Shown in pieces: positions 1 through 11,790 of a DNA stretch of 64,000 bases; position 1 is the stretch's first letter, and each line of letters opens with the position of its first letter. Made by a program: the position numbers and the translations under genes. Location: assembly GCF_020283565.1 (NCBI RefSeq), contig NC_060060.1, forward strand, positions 57,645,257-57,709,256. The letters run 5' to 3'. The notes below the pieces were generated by a model. It saw only the letters and a program-made list of their open reading frames with translations, was not told the origin of the DNA and ran no database searches. Source of the stretch: Trifolium pratense. Taxonomy: Eukaryota > Streptophyta > Magnoliopsida > Fabales > Fabaceae.

Positions 1-342
1 TGCAGTCAGTAATCTCATGTATTCAAGTAGTCATCACATTGATGATTGTTGGATTTAGAGCGGACACTCCAGTTTTTGAATTTTTTAAAAACTGTATTAC
101 CGAGCTTGAAATTTGTCGCGTTTGACATCGATCCAGCAACCACCGATGTACTAATATCGTGAATGTGTGGATTGTTGACGGTAGGAAGTTCAAATCTATA
201 TTCAATTAGTTGCATTGTTTAAAATTATTAGTAATATCAACGTGTCAGTGTCATGCCCAGTGTCTGTCAATGCTTCACAATGGCTCTTTAGAAATTATTA
301 TCAGTAATCTTGATCAAATATTGCATTTGTTATTGAATGTAG

Positions 343-2494
343 ATTATGGTTATTGACTTCAAATTAACATATCCAAGTGGTACAGCAACTGCTCTTCTCA
401 TCAATAGCCTCCACACTCCTCAAGGAGCTAAACTAGCAAAGTAACCACTATACCATACTCAATCTATTAAGTGGTTTTTGCCGTTCAAAAACAAAAAAAA
501 AAAAAATTATTTTTTCTTTTCTACTTTTCCAGGAAGCAAGTTAAATTGTTGGGAAAATTCTTCAGTTTGAGTTTCTTATGGGGTTTCTTTCAATGGTTCT
601 ATACAGCTTCTGATGGGTGTGGATTTCAAGCCTTCCCTTCATTAGGGCTCAAAGCATATGATAATAGGTAAGTTGTCACATCTACATCATTTTAAATAAA
701 ATTATTCAACTTGAGATGAAAACATGCTGTAGGGGAATCACACATTTTCACGTGATAGACAATCGCGGTCATTAATTTGAGATCGAACGGCTGAAATCAC
801 ACATTCATAAAATCAATTTTAAACAATATCGACCGTTAGTTTGAGATCAGATGGTTTGAAGCAGAAAATGCATCACATTCACACAGTTAATGCAGGGAAT
901 CTGTTCTGTAGATATAGTAGCAAGATACTTCAAATTAGTATCATTCTAATTTGGGGTATTAATTAATCTGACTTTGTTTATTTGCAGGTTTTTCTTTGAT
1001 TTTTCGGCACTCTATATTGGTGTGGGAATGATTTGTCCATATATCGTAAATATATCAGTTCTCCTTGGAGGAATTCTTTCGTGGGGAATAATGTGGCCTC
1101 TCATAAAAACAAGAGAGGGTCATTGGTACAAAGCAGGCCTTGGTGACGGCAGCCTTGAAGGAATCCAAGGTTATAGGGTATGTTTCCTGATGCAAAGCAC
1201 TTCTAGTATCACTATATTTTGCATGAGAAATGATATTTTGTGCTTAACTAACTGCATATTTGAAGAGTATTAACCATCTGATTTGTTGTCAAATTTGATG
1301 TCGACTTTGTGTAAAAATAACAACTCATTTTACATACTTTTTATGGTCTGGCAATTAATTTGTTTCCCCTTACAAAATTGAGTTATTCAGGTATTTATAG
1401 CCATAGCAATCATCCTGGGAGATGGTTTATACAACTTTGTCAAGGTTCTAACTCATACCTTATTTAGTTTGTTCAATCAAATCCGGAACAAACAAAGGGC
1501 GAACGCTCTACCTGTTGCGCATCAAGACTCCTCCTCAAGTCCAGAGCTATCTTATGACGATCAGCGGCGGAAACAACTATTTCTTAAAGATCAAATTGCT
1601 ACATGGTTTGCAGTTGGAGGATATGTTGCTATTGCGGCCATCTCTACAGCCACATTGCCACACATCTTCCCTCAACTAAAATGGTATTATGTACTTGTTA
1701 TATACCTAATTGCTCCAACCTTAGCATTTTGCAATGCTTATGGTTCTGGACTAACAGATTGGTCCCTAGCATCAACCTACGGAAAACTAGCCATCTTCAC
1801 AATTGGCGCATGGGCCGGTGCATCACATGGTGGAGTTCTAGCTAGTCTAGCAGCCTGTGGAGTTATGATGAACATCGTTTCGACAGCTTCTGACTTGATG
1901 CAAGATTTCAAAACCGGTTACCTTACCCTGGCTTCGCCACGGTCCATGTTTGTGAGCCAAATAATCGGCACAGCAATGGGATGTGTGATTTCGCCTTGTG
2001 TGTTTTGGATTTTCTACAAAGCATTTCCTGACCTAGGAACACATAAAAGTCAATACCCTGCACCGAACGCAATTGTGTTCCGCAACATGGCAATACTTGG
2101 AGTACAAGGATTTGGTTCTTTACCAGATAATTGTCTACTGATTTGTTATATATTCTTTGGTGCGGCGATTGGGATTAACTTGATTAAGGATTTGGTTGGT
2201 AAAGTAGGGAGGTTCATACCACTTCCAATGGCTATGGCAATACCTTTTTATTTAGGACCTTATTTTGCCATTGACATGTGTGTTGGAAGTTTCATATTGT
2301 TTGTTTGGGAAAAGCTTAATAAGGCCAAGGCTGATGCTTTTGCACCTGCTGTTGCTTCTGGTTTGATATGTGGTGATGGAATATGGACTTTGCCTGCTTC
2401 AATACTTGCTATTGCTGGAATTAAGCCACCCATTTGCATGAAGTTCTTGTCAAGGGCCACAAATAATAGGGTTGATGTTTTCTTAGGGAATTAA
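343..2494 (+). CDS. YSL7: YSL7-type metal-nicotianamine transporter, exons 3-6 (5' part outside window)
   Basis: Oligopeptide transporter family, yellow stripe-like branch: proton-coupled membrane transporters of metal-nicotianamine chelates (the family's known role). Exons by GT-AG junctions: 343-440, 533-667, 988-1177 and 1391-2494 (TAA). Together they encode the last 508 residues of the 702-residue protein seen complete at 27605-32311. Visible family segments include [10 protein letters not shown] in exon 3 and [10 protein letters not shown] in exon 4. Exon 6 carries the long conserved C-terminal membrane block with [33 protein letters not shown] and [13 protein letters not shown]. Exons 1-2 are not missing from the genome as far as can be judged: the window starts inside intron 2. 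All splice sites and the reading frame are intact. Confidence 0.93.
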
Positions 2495-2860
2495 GGTCAG
2501 TAGCTTCTTTTTCCGCCATCAAAGTCACTTCAGAAGTATACTTTCGAAAGAAAAAAAAAAAAAAACTTTTATGTCGTCTGTAAATTTACTTCCAGACAAA
2601 TACACGGTTTTTTCCTATCCAGAAATATACTTCCGAAGATATGTGTGTGGTCTTTTAGACATTGGAGGTGAGAAAAGAAGTTCTCTCGCTAAGGTCGAGT
2701 TCTAACTGAACTTGGCATCTTGTGAAAGTTTTGAAAGATTGTTGCTGCAATGTAAATCGGTCGAATATTACCTTAAGTTTGCAATCCTAAACTTTCAGTA
2801 GTCATATAGTTGAATACATCACAGGAAAGAAAAAGTATTATTATTCTTGTTAAATTTAAT

Positions 2861-2940
2861 AGAACATTACGCCGTCGTTTGATCCATGTAGTCGACCCAA
2901 CTTAGCGGATAAGGCTTGGTGGTGGTTGTTACTGTTATTG
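2861..2940 (+). mobile_element. Au-type SINE 3' remnant
   Basis: Contains the characteristic 3' segment of plant Au-like SINEs: GATCCATGTAGTCGACC, then a stretch ending GGATAAGGCTTGG and a GGT/GTT-rich tail. The tRNA-like 5' half is absent. A second copy lies in PARC6 intron 8 at 15148-15215. The right-hand duplicates are at 32678-32757 and 44976-45043. The family assignment is from memory of the SINE consensus. Confidence 0.6.
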
Positions 2941-3129
2941 TATTTTATTTTATTTTATTTTGAATGTTGTATATCAGATATATCATAAAGAAATACATGA
3001 TTTGAATGACATTTGGGGTTTCCTAAAACATCTTTATTTCAAATATGATTTCCTCTTGAGACAATTTTTCAATGTCCTGAATATACCTTGGTAGTGTATC
3101 TCAACAACTTATGTTCCAAAGAAAAAGTA

Positions 3130-3302
3130 TTATGGGCATGTTTGCATGGACTTATTTGAGTTTATTTACTAGTATAAGTATTTGTTAGACTATTTGGAAG
3201 AGCTTATCAAAGTAGCTTATGACACGTTTATAAACTATTTTCAGCTTATTTCTGTGAGATCTTCGTGATAGCTTATTAAAAGAACTTATAGCTTACTATA
3301 TG
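3130..3302. repeat. Palindromic dispersed repeat (hAT/MITE-like)
   Basis: A run of AGCTTAT, TTTATAAAC, TTTCAGCTTATTT and TAGCTTAT words arranged as an imperfect palindrome. It has the look of a common legume non-autonomous element beginning GGGCATGTTTG. Duplicate at about 32947-33119. A related degenerate copy sits in the succinyl-CoA ligase intron at about 52140-52350. Confidence 0.5.
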
Positions 3303-4008
3303 AAAACGGCGTATTTCCTTCTCCATAACATGCGTATGTTCCTCAGACAGTTGATGGCTTTATTTGATCGAATTTGAAGTGAAAAAACACAAGTGCATTA
3401 AGGAATATTCTCACAATCTTACTTCAATTGAAATGAAACGTTACAAATATTAGTAGTATCATTTTATAAGCTTTATAGACTGACTTGTTAATGTGATTAT
3501 TTCCTAAATAAGTTAGATTAAGTTCTTAATTTCTTGTATCCTTTCATGCAGGAGAAAGAAAAAAAAAAAAGCAAAATATTAACCTGACCAATTCTTCACA
3601 ATGTTCATGGCAACAAAATAAATTAAATGAGAAGAATCAAACGAATTCAAAAGCTCACAATCGTCTGCGGCGTGTCTATTTATACGATCAAACCTAACTA
3701 TTACAATGATGTTACTTAAGTATTATTCAAACTTTTATGTCCTTAAAAGCATGCTTCTTTAGCGTGCATGTGACTCTTCACAAGATAATTGAAAGTTTAT
3801 CATTAAGTCTAAAACTACTGAACCATCATAAATGAGATAAAGATTGAGTTGGTAAGTAAACATTGAACAAATTCCACTATTTTCCAACCATAAATAACCA
3901 TGGAATATCTTCTCTCATATTCATATATCTATGCATCAAAGTTATGTGTATGCAAAGCTTAGACATCACGGTTCTTCTAAACCAGTCAAAGGGTATCCGA
4001 TCAAACTC

Positions 4009-7000
4009 TCAAGCAGCCCAGTCTTCGTCACTTCCATCAGAATCCTAAAAAAAGAACATTTACAAACATAACATCAAAAGGTTCAACTCCGTGCAAGGTA
4101 TAAATTACCAAGAATAAAAAACCAGCTTCATATATGTTCGGTTAACATGCATGCGATTTCCGGCAGGTGTTAATTTGGGAAGAATTACCTCTGAAGCATT
4201 TGAAAATTCTTCAATGTCATCATCATCTTCATCGACATCTTCAACCTACAATTGATTATGTAAAGGTGAAACTATCAGGTCAAAGAAAACTGTAAGACTG
4301 ATGCAAAGTTTCATATTTCCTAAGATGGACAACAAGACAGATGATAGTTATTTCTAGAGTGTAGAATTCAGATGAAAGGGCAAATGGAAATATATGGTTA
4401 CTTAAAGCATAAATCAATGTCAATTTAAAGATGGAACATATAACAAAATAATAATCAAAAGTGCTAAATAGCAGCTATAGCATTAGCAGAATTTGAACAG
4501 ATCACTACTGTTCCGATACACTATCAAGAACCAGTTTAAGAGTGTGCCTACTTCCTGTAACTAAATTAAAACAGAAAACTTTAAAAATAAAAAAAATAAA
4601 AAAAAATAAAAAAGAAAGAAAGAAAAAAACCTAAAAGGTGAGAATTTAGGTAGCAATTATGTTAAGTCGGTTGCTGGGTTGGGTAGCATTTTGATTAAGC
4701 ATGAAAAATAAGAACACCGTGTAAAATGATTCAACTGCTAAACCCGCAGACAAAAAAGGCATTAAGTTCAAGAATTTGAAAATCTTACCTCATTTTCCTT
4801 GCTTTTTGCCTTGACTTTTTCACCTAAAATTTACACACATGGTAAGTTTGCCAAAGTTTCATTTAATAAGAAATAAAGAAGTAATTAATGTACATTGGTA
4901 GTCAACTGAAAAGAGAACACATGGCTAGTTTCGATTATTTTAAATATTTAATGAGGTATGACAACAACAAAAAAATCAAACAATTCCTTGCTAGTTTCTT
5001 TAACTAGGTTGATGATATACACAGGCAGAAGTTTCTGTCAGTTTGACAGCTTTAACAAGATGCAATTTTATATGAAAGACTAACCTATGAAGCATCGCGT
5101 ATTGAAGGCGTGTCTGATGTCCGACACCAACACATGGTTACATTCAATTGTTTTATTTTCTCAAATTATTACCAGTGTCGACGTGCTTGTGTCATTGCTT
5201 CATAGAGACTAACAACAAGAAGTCCCAAGAGGAATCTCAATAGTTATTCTAAATATATCTAAAATAACAGTCAAAAACTGATCCTTAAGAGATCCTAATA
5301 TTGCTAACAAATTTAAAAGTGATCAATCTATGTGGTAACTCGAACTTGAACTCAATAAAATTTAGAATCATATATTGATGGCTTGATGCATGTTAAACTG
5401 AGACAAAAAAATGACAATTCATTCACAAGTTTTAGATTGTTTCTAGCACAAGACAGTTCCGATATCATGGTGTTCTCTCTTTTTATTTTGCTATGATGAG
5501 GAACAAGAAATTTTTGCCCTGTGTAGTCTCTGACCAATGATCCTAAGATGCATATAAAAATTTAGATTGATTGAATTACTCCAATTTTTGCCCTGTTTAT
5601 TTATAATGATAACACCACAAAACCATTAGAAGAAACAGAAAGAAGGAAGTATATTCACCTGGACTTTTGTCCTTGGTCTTTCTTGGCCTTTTCTTGGATC
5701 CTTCATCCTACAACAATAGCCAATAAATCAGCCTCTGTCTTAAAAAAACACGAAGCACTTATAACCGGTTAATGAAGAAAAAGAGATTCAACAAATCAAG
5801 TTAAAAAAATCAACCGGTTCAATTTTTGTTTTCGAACCAGCAGGCTGCAACTTCTGGCCAGAAGCTGAAAAAATAAACAATTATTTGATTTTCATAACCA
5901 TTCCAATGATACTGTAAAGAGACTGGGGAAAAAAAACAACCTTTTGATGATGATGGAGATTTCTTTGAATTGGTTGAAGCCTTCTGAAAATATAATATTT
6001 TTGTGAGATAATTAATTTGACTGGTATTGAACATTACTGGAAGCAAATTAGATAATTCAGAATCTCAGATTCATTTTAATAAGGCGCAAAATTAAGGTGG
6101 AACTAAGGTCTTCCAAACCGCGTAGTAATACTAAGGATGATCTTATTGTAGCCAAGTAATTGGATTCTACTAGTATCAGAATCTGCCAGTTACAGACTTA
6201 CAGTTATAATGGTAACTTGGTCTATAAGTACTACCCTCGTATAATAATTGATTGTAAGCCAACACTTCAGAATTCAGAAATACCTTTTTCAGATTCTCTC
6301 AGACTCTCTACAGTTTGAGAGTTTAAATCTAGATCAAACATTATATCTGCATTTCTCAATGACTTATCAAGATAAGCTTTTTCTTATAGATACAGCCAAC
6401 ACAATAAATTCAAAGCATCCCATATCTTAGATACCAATTTACCATAATTCTTTCGATGTACTAATGAAAGGAATCTAATATTGGCATGAACAAAAAAGTT
6501 ATACATTTAGAAAAATATATGGACTGTAAAAGTATTTATTTGAAGTTGCCAAGTCCCGACTCTCACATAAACAGTTTCAAAAGCATACCTTTACTTCCAC
6601 TTTCTTGAATAATGAGGATATAGTAGCCTGAACAAGTGAACCTTTTTTAGATTTTGACACTGAAGCAGATTCTTTATTTTCCACGGGGACTTGATCTTTT
6701 GAAGCATTATCTTCATCGTCAATGTCAATAACTGCAGTTTCTTTCTGTACTCGTAAATTAAGGAAGATAAAATATAAGTTTCCTGATAATATAGAATATA
6801 CGATCAATGAAGTTCTAAAATATAAGTTTCCTGCTATAAGGATATTTGAAGTACTATGATCATTTACATCAGTTTCAACTTCTGCTTTTTCTTCATGTTC
6901 AGAAATGTCAAGGCTTCTGTTACCAGTTGATTCACCAGAAGAAATTTCAGCAAATCTGGCCCAACAAAAGAACTATATGAATATATGACTTCGATACAAT

Positions 7001-10000
7001 ATTTAGATACATCAAACATTCCACGTAAAGTTCAATAACTCAAAACTAAACTATCACACATACAAAACAATAAAAATTTTATATATAGAGCCATTGGCTC
7101 TATCAGCAAATGACAAATACTCCCTCTGTTCCTTTTTAACTGTCAATTTTGTAGAAAAATTAAGTTCCTATTTCCTTGTCATTTTCAAACTTCAATGCAA
7201 AACTAATTATTGCTTTGTCAATAATACCATTAACTATTTATTGCAGAGAGAAAAAGATTGAATGAGTTAAGGAAAATATAGAAAACAGACAAATAATTGC
7301 ATAAAAAAATAATGAAATTTATTGGTTTTCTTGGTATTTGTAAACCCTAAAACAACAACTAAAAAAGGAATGGAGGGAATAATGTTTTGTTACACAAAAT
7401 TAATTTTTCATGACTTTATTATGGAAAGCAGCACACATCAGGTAACTAAATAGAAGAGACTTATACTTGTATGATTTTTTAGCAGCTCTCGCTGATTGGC
7501 GAACTGGGACCAATTCCTTTGTGTCTTTTACGTCGATTTCACTGTCTGATAAATCTTCTTCAAGAGGTGTCTCTGGTGACTCTGGCTCTGCCCGTTTAAC
7601 CTTGGTTTTGGAAACACCTTGATTAACTACAGAAGCTGCACCAGCACCTGCACCCCCTTTAAAGTCAGGTTCAGCTTGTTGTCCCTGAAATCGAAGAAAA
7701 AATACTTTATTTTATCTTCATGCCAAATAAGTAATAAAAAAAAGTTGCTTTTTACAACAAGGTAGTTACATTCCAAAAGTTCCTAACCTCAGACAATTCC
7801 TTAGGAAATTCCAGTTTGGTTTCTTCTGGGTTCTCGTCTTTCGTCCCAATCCACCATGCATCCGAAAATACAATCTAGTAAAATCAAGATATTGCTCATA
7901 AATAAGGAACCTAAGTGTTCATACTCGCAAAGTTCATTCCCAGACGATACAAATTTGTAAATGAAGAATGAGAACAGAAGGAGGTTCTTTCAGGGAGTCC
8001 CCTTAACATTAGTCCATGTCTCAAAGACAAATAAAAAAACAAAAAAACATGAATGGCAAAAAAGACCAACCATGTTATCGAAATAATCCTCACACGTCAC
8101 ATTCTTTCCACCTCTGGAGAACTGTAGAGTCAAGTATCTGTTTGTGGGATATAAGATAGTCCCAAATAACTTCATCCGGCCCTGCAAAGTGAATGTGATA
8201 ATGCACCTCGTCAGTTACCAATACATACGTACCGAATCAAACGTCCTAAAACTGTTGAACATGTAGCCATTTAGCTGAGATAAGTGCTGAATCAGTTGTA
8301 TTAATTGAAAGTAACTAAAAAATAACAATATTCCACATTCCTCTGTCTAGCTTTTCTCTAAATTTCTTCTTGAACTCTACTTCTTACTTCTTTTCCCTCT
8401 ACCAGAGTATGAGTTAGTTCGGATAAACTTTACCACACAACTTACGTTGAAAACGGTGAGAAAGTCCTACAATAATTATGAGTATTATAAACTATAACTT
8501 TTTTGTATAAATTGAAATCAATTATTGTATCTCAATCTTTTCAGAAACTCCCAATTAACTTTTTCATAAACAATTGGATTTAACGGTTTGTTGTTAGTCC
8601 TGGATTTCTCTTGTTACAACTCCAATTGACATATTAACTGATAGCAACAAAGACAATTGTGTAATCCATTACTACAACTTTATAAGTTACTCTTAATTTC
8701 TGCTCTACCTATAAACAGTAAAATTAATGACTGAATTGCAAGCAGAGTTACACTCAATAGTCAATACCTAATTTGTATCGAAACTTCAGATTGAAGGTTT
8801 GACTTGCACAACAACGACCCAAGTGGTAACATTCATTCACTTCAATTTTCTCAAATTAGCATCAATGTCTACATATCAGTGTCTGTGTCGTGTCCAATGT
8901 ATACGCAAGTAGGGTTACACTCAAAACCTGTGTAGCACAGTCACTTCAGACTAAATGTGCATCCAGTCTCTGACCGACGCAAGTGGTTACAATCAATCAC
9001 TTCTATTATTTCACATTATTATTGGCATTGTGTCAATGTATGTGACATGTCTAATGTCTATGCAAGTAGTGTTACACTCAAAAACTATGTCCAGTGTCTG
9101 ACTAACACAACAACGACACAAGTGGTTACATTCAATCAACTTCTATTTTCTCAAATTGCTATCTGTCTGTGCATGTCTATATTCGTGCAAGTAGAGTGGA
9201 GTTACAATCAAAACCTATGTAGCACCCTTCAGATTGAAGATGTGTCTAGTGTTTGGCCAACACAAGTGGTTACACTCAATCACCTCTATTTTCTAAAATC
9301 ATTATCGATGTCTACGTATCAGTGTTTGTGTTGTGTCCAATGTCCGTGCAAGTAGAGTTACACTCAAAACCTGTGTAACATTGGAACTTAAGATTGAAAG
9401 TGTGTTAGTGTCCGACCAACACAACAAAGACACCGTGATTAAATTCAATCACTTCTATTTTCTCAAATTATTACCAGTATCCACATGTCAGTGTCGAGTT
9501 AGGATCCTGGAAGTTTACATTACTATAGTTTTGTCTATAAATGATTAATTAATGCCTCCGATTCTAAAAATATATACAAATTAAATTAAATGATTAATTA
9601 TATCCTTAATTTATATACTAATGGACACTTCCATTTATTTTGGGAAATGGAGACAATCTCAACTAGCTAGTGTCTGTGGTTCATAGCTCAAAACAACCAA
9701 ATCACCATTCCAAAAAAACCAATAAAAACAAACCCAATTAGCTTACTAGCTTTAAACCCAAAAACATCACAGACCCACAAACCAAAACCCTAAAAAATGA
9801 AATCAACATTGTATAAGAAAAACCAACCTGAGGAAAATCAAGGTAGAGAATGGGGTTTTTAGTTCCCAAATCTTTAAGTTCACCAATTTTGCCACCAGCA
9901 ACAGGAGCAAACAAACCAGGAAACGAGAAAAGGTATCTACTATTCTTCCTCTGAGACTTCTTAATGATGTCTTTACCATGATGTTTGGCAACAATGGAAG

Positions 10001-10160
10001 AAGGGTTAAGATGAATTGAAGTTCTAGCTTGTGTTTCTGTGAGTATGTTGTTTGAAAAAGCTAATGATTTGAGTCTCTTACGTTCTATGGCTTCTGGGGT
10101 TGTTGAATCTAAATCTTCTTCGGTTTCTCGAATCTTCTTCTTCGTTTTTGGTCGTGCCAT
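4009..10160 (-). CDS. RHL1: DNA-binding protein RHL1 (topoisomerase VI complex subunit), left copy
   Basis: RHL1 works in the nucleus with plant topoisomerase VI in endoreduplication and root-hair development (known from Arabidopsis). Twelve exons, 420 residues: 10160-9828, 8181-8071, 7874-7788, 7684-7467, 6955-6868, 6744-6589, 5983-5941, 5864-5815, 5707-5659, 4823-4789, 4245-4189, 4044-4009. All junctions are GT-AG and phases fit. The start is the ATG at 10160, because the upstream in-frame codon is TTG. Recognisable segments: KHHGKDIIKKSQRKNSRYLF and FSFPGLFAPV (exon 1), GRMKLFGTILYPTNRYLTLQ (exon 2), WWIGTKDENPEE (exon 3) and LVQATISSLFKK (exon 6). Lysine-rich stretches (SKKRPRKTKDK) precede an acidic C-terminus, VEDVDEDDDDIEE. 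The protein is somewhat longer than I recall for Arabidopsis RHL1, mainly in the low-complexity C-terminal half. Confidence 0.95.
5080..5215. repeat. Dispersed repeat with TTCTCAAATTATTA core, in RHL1 intron
   Basis: Contains GAAGCAT, TCCGACACCAACACATGG, TTACATTCAATTG, TCTCAAATTATTACCAGTG, TCGACGTGCTTG and GCTTCATAG in that order. The same word order occurs at 11605-11790, in the array at 8740-9505, in YSL intron 2 and inverted in the ligase intron. It is a short family that has spread through introns here. Class not identified. Duplicate at 34897-35032. Confidence 0.65.
7120..7379. mobile_element. Stowaway-type MITE in RHL1 intron 4
   Basis: Terminal inverted repeats: CTCCCTCTGTTCCTTTTT on the left, AAAAAAGGAATGGAGGGAA on the right. 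The element is flanked by TA dinucleotides at 7118-7119 and 7380-7381. About 260 bp with no coding capacity. Typical Tc1/mariner-derived plant MITE. Confidence 0.85.
8740..9505. repeat. Five-unit tandem array in RHL1 intron 1
   Basis: Head-to-tail units start at about 8740, 8907, 9064, 9189 and 9350 (lengths roughly 125-167 bp). Each opens with AAGTAGAGTTACACTCAAAA or a close variant. Each then runs through a TCAGATTGAAG-like stretch, ACACAAGTGGTTACA, CACTTCTATTTTCTCAAAT and a GTGTC-rich end. Units are diverged from one another, so the array is older than the 30-kb duplication. It occupies nearly half of the 1.65-kb first intron. Right copy at 38564-39329. Confidence 0.85.
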
Positions 10161-10466
10161 TTTTGGATTCAATTGAATGATGTTGTTGTTGCTTCTGTGT
10201 CAGATAGTTGTATAGCGCGGGAATGAAAATGGGGGTAGATGTAGTAAATGTTTTTTTCTTTACAAAGATGTAATAAATGTTAAGGGTTACGCTAAACATG
10301 GATCGGGAGAATAGTAAAAATGCAATGAATGCGTAAGGATATAAAATTTAGAACGTAGTTAAAAGTAATGAGGATAAATTAATAATTTTGGTGGTAATTG
10401 ATTTTAATATATTAATAATAGATGCAATGAATGCACAATTTATGAAATAAAAATTCTATATTTATA

Positions 10467-10868
10467 CTCCTTCCGGTCCTTTTTATAAAAAATATTTTGT
10501 AATTTATTTTTAGTATTTTTATAAAAAGAAATTCTAATTTTTTTGGTGAAGTAAATTTATTCTTTATTAAATATATTCAAATAATTCATTTAAATGCTAG
10601 TGCATTAATTAGAGAGACATATTTTGCATGATGGTTCATGATTAGTTTTGAAATAAAACATAAAAATTATGAATTATATTTCATGATGGTTGAGACATTG
10701 CTAATAAAATGTAGGGACCGGAGTTCGAACCTGATACTCCCACTATTTTATTTTAAAAAGTAAAATTCTAGCCACTAAACTATTTGACAAAAAAATTAAA
10801 AATTATTAATGAAAAAAATTAGCTTCCTTGAATCTTAATCCGTGTTATAAAAAAAAGATTGGATGAAG
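10467..10868. mobile_element. Stowaway-like MITE in the RHL1/PARC6 promoter, with SINE-like insert
   Basis: Left end TA-CTCCTTCCGGTCCTTTTTAT. Right end ATAAAAAAAAGATTGGATGAAG-TA (19-20 bp inverted ends, diverged). At about 400 bp it is long for the type. Bases 10690-10800 inside it include GGGACCGGAGTTCGAACC, a good match to a pol III B box (GGTTCGANNCC), and TCTAGCCACTAAACTA. This suggests a nested tRNA-derived SINE remnant. Right copy 40291-40692. Confidence 0.6.
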
Positions 10869-10964
10869 TATTTTTGGGCAATATTTATTATTTACACATT
10901 ACAAGTCAACTTTATATTTATTATTATTATTTAGTTCCCAATTTCTCTCTAACACCTTCCACAC

Positions 10965-10990
10965 CTCTCTCTCTCTCTCTCTCTCTCTCT
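10965..10990 (+). repeat. (CT)13 microsatellite in PARC6 leader
   Basis: Thirteen CT units here against fifteen at 40789-40818. This is one of the few differences between the two 16-kb copies, and it is usable as a copy-specific marker. Confidence 0.95.
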
Positions 10991-11604
10991 ATAACACACA
11001 CGTGACACACACACACGCGCACTTTTTCTTCTTCTTTGTGCTTCCTTCCTTCAGTGCCATACCAAAAATTCCCAATCACATTGCACAAATTGTACCCTTA
11101 AAGCAATGTGTTTTCACAATTCCAATTCAACAATGTTGAAACAACACTGAAGCTTAACAATTAGGGTTTTGGAGAGAGAGGGGAATGAGTGTTCACTCAT
11201 GGCACTGACTAATGCTGCAGTGATCGGTCCTTCTCTCTATGGCGTTGCTCGTATCACGAAAGTTCCATTTCTAGGTTCAAAAGGCGAAGTTGCTTCTGGA
11301 TTTTCTGTTGGGTCCCATTCAGGGAAAAGTGATGTTGTACTTGAAAGAAGGAAGTTGAAATCTGTTAATAATAATAGTAACCGCATTGTTGAAAATGTGC
11401 AGTTGAAATCCACTGTTGAAATCCCAGTTTCTTGTTATCAGGTGATACAAAATTCATGTGTTTGTTATTCAAATTGTGTATTTTAGTTTATTTATCATTT
11501 GTTCATTCATTGTTATTATCGTTAATCATTAAGTATTTCTCAAATTGATAAGATGTCAATGAATAGGATCCAAGTGAATTTGAGAAATTTGAGGAATGCT
11601 TGGG

Positions 11605-11790
11605 AGCGATAACAAAGTGTCAGACACACTGAAGCACTAAATCCGAGTGTCAGACATGCGTCATTGTCCAACACCAACACATAAAATTAGATTGAATTAC
11701 GTCATTTGCTCAAATTATTATCGGTTTTGACGTGTCAATATCCCTTTTGTGTTTGGTGTTTGTGTCCGTGCTTCATAGACTAGACGTGAC
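11605..11790. repeat. Dispersed repeat copy in PARC6 intron 1
   Basis: Same word order as the copy at 5080-5215: TCCAACACCAACACA, then GCTCAAATTATTATCGG, TTTTGACGTGTC and GTGCTTCATAGACTAGACG. A second, inverted-looking fragment follows to about 11900. Right copy 41433-41618. Confidence 0.6.

Larger units (their letters stand above)
2495..4008. other. Convergent intergenic region between YSL7 and RHL1
   Basis: Holds the 3' ends of two convergent genes, a SINE 3' remnant (2861-2940) and a palindromic hAT-like repeat (about 3130-3302). A poly-A run at 2551-2565 follows the YSL stop. I see no open reading frame with family resemblance. Confidence 0.8.
10161..11198. promoter_or_regulatory. Shared divergent promoter region RHL1/PARC6
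   Basis: The two start codons are 1,038 bp apart and face away from each other. Within it lie a Stowaway-like MITE (10467-10868), a (CT)13 tract at 10965-10990 and a CACGTG G-box at 10999-11004. The CT tract and G-box are on the PARC6 side and probably belong to its promoter or 5' leader. The right-hand version spans 39985-41026. Confidence 0.7.

Noticed and set aside
10718..10740. tRNA gene suggested by GAGTTCGAACC
   Set aside because: Only a B-box-like word is present; A box, anticodon arm and acceptor stem are missing. Kept as a SINE remnant inside a MITE.
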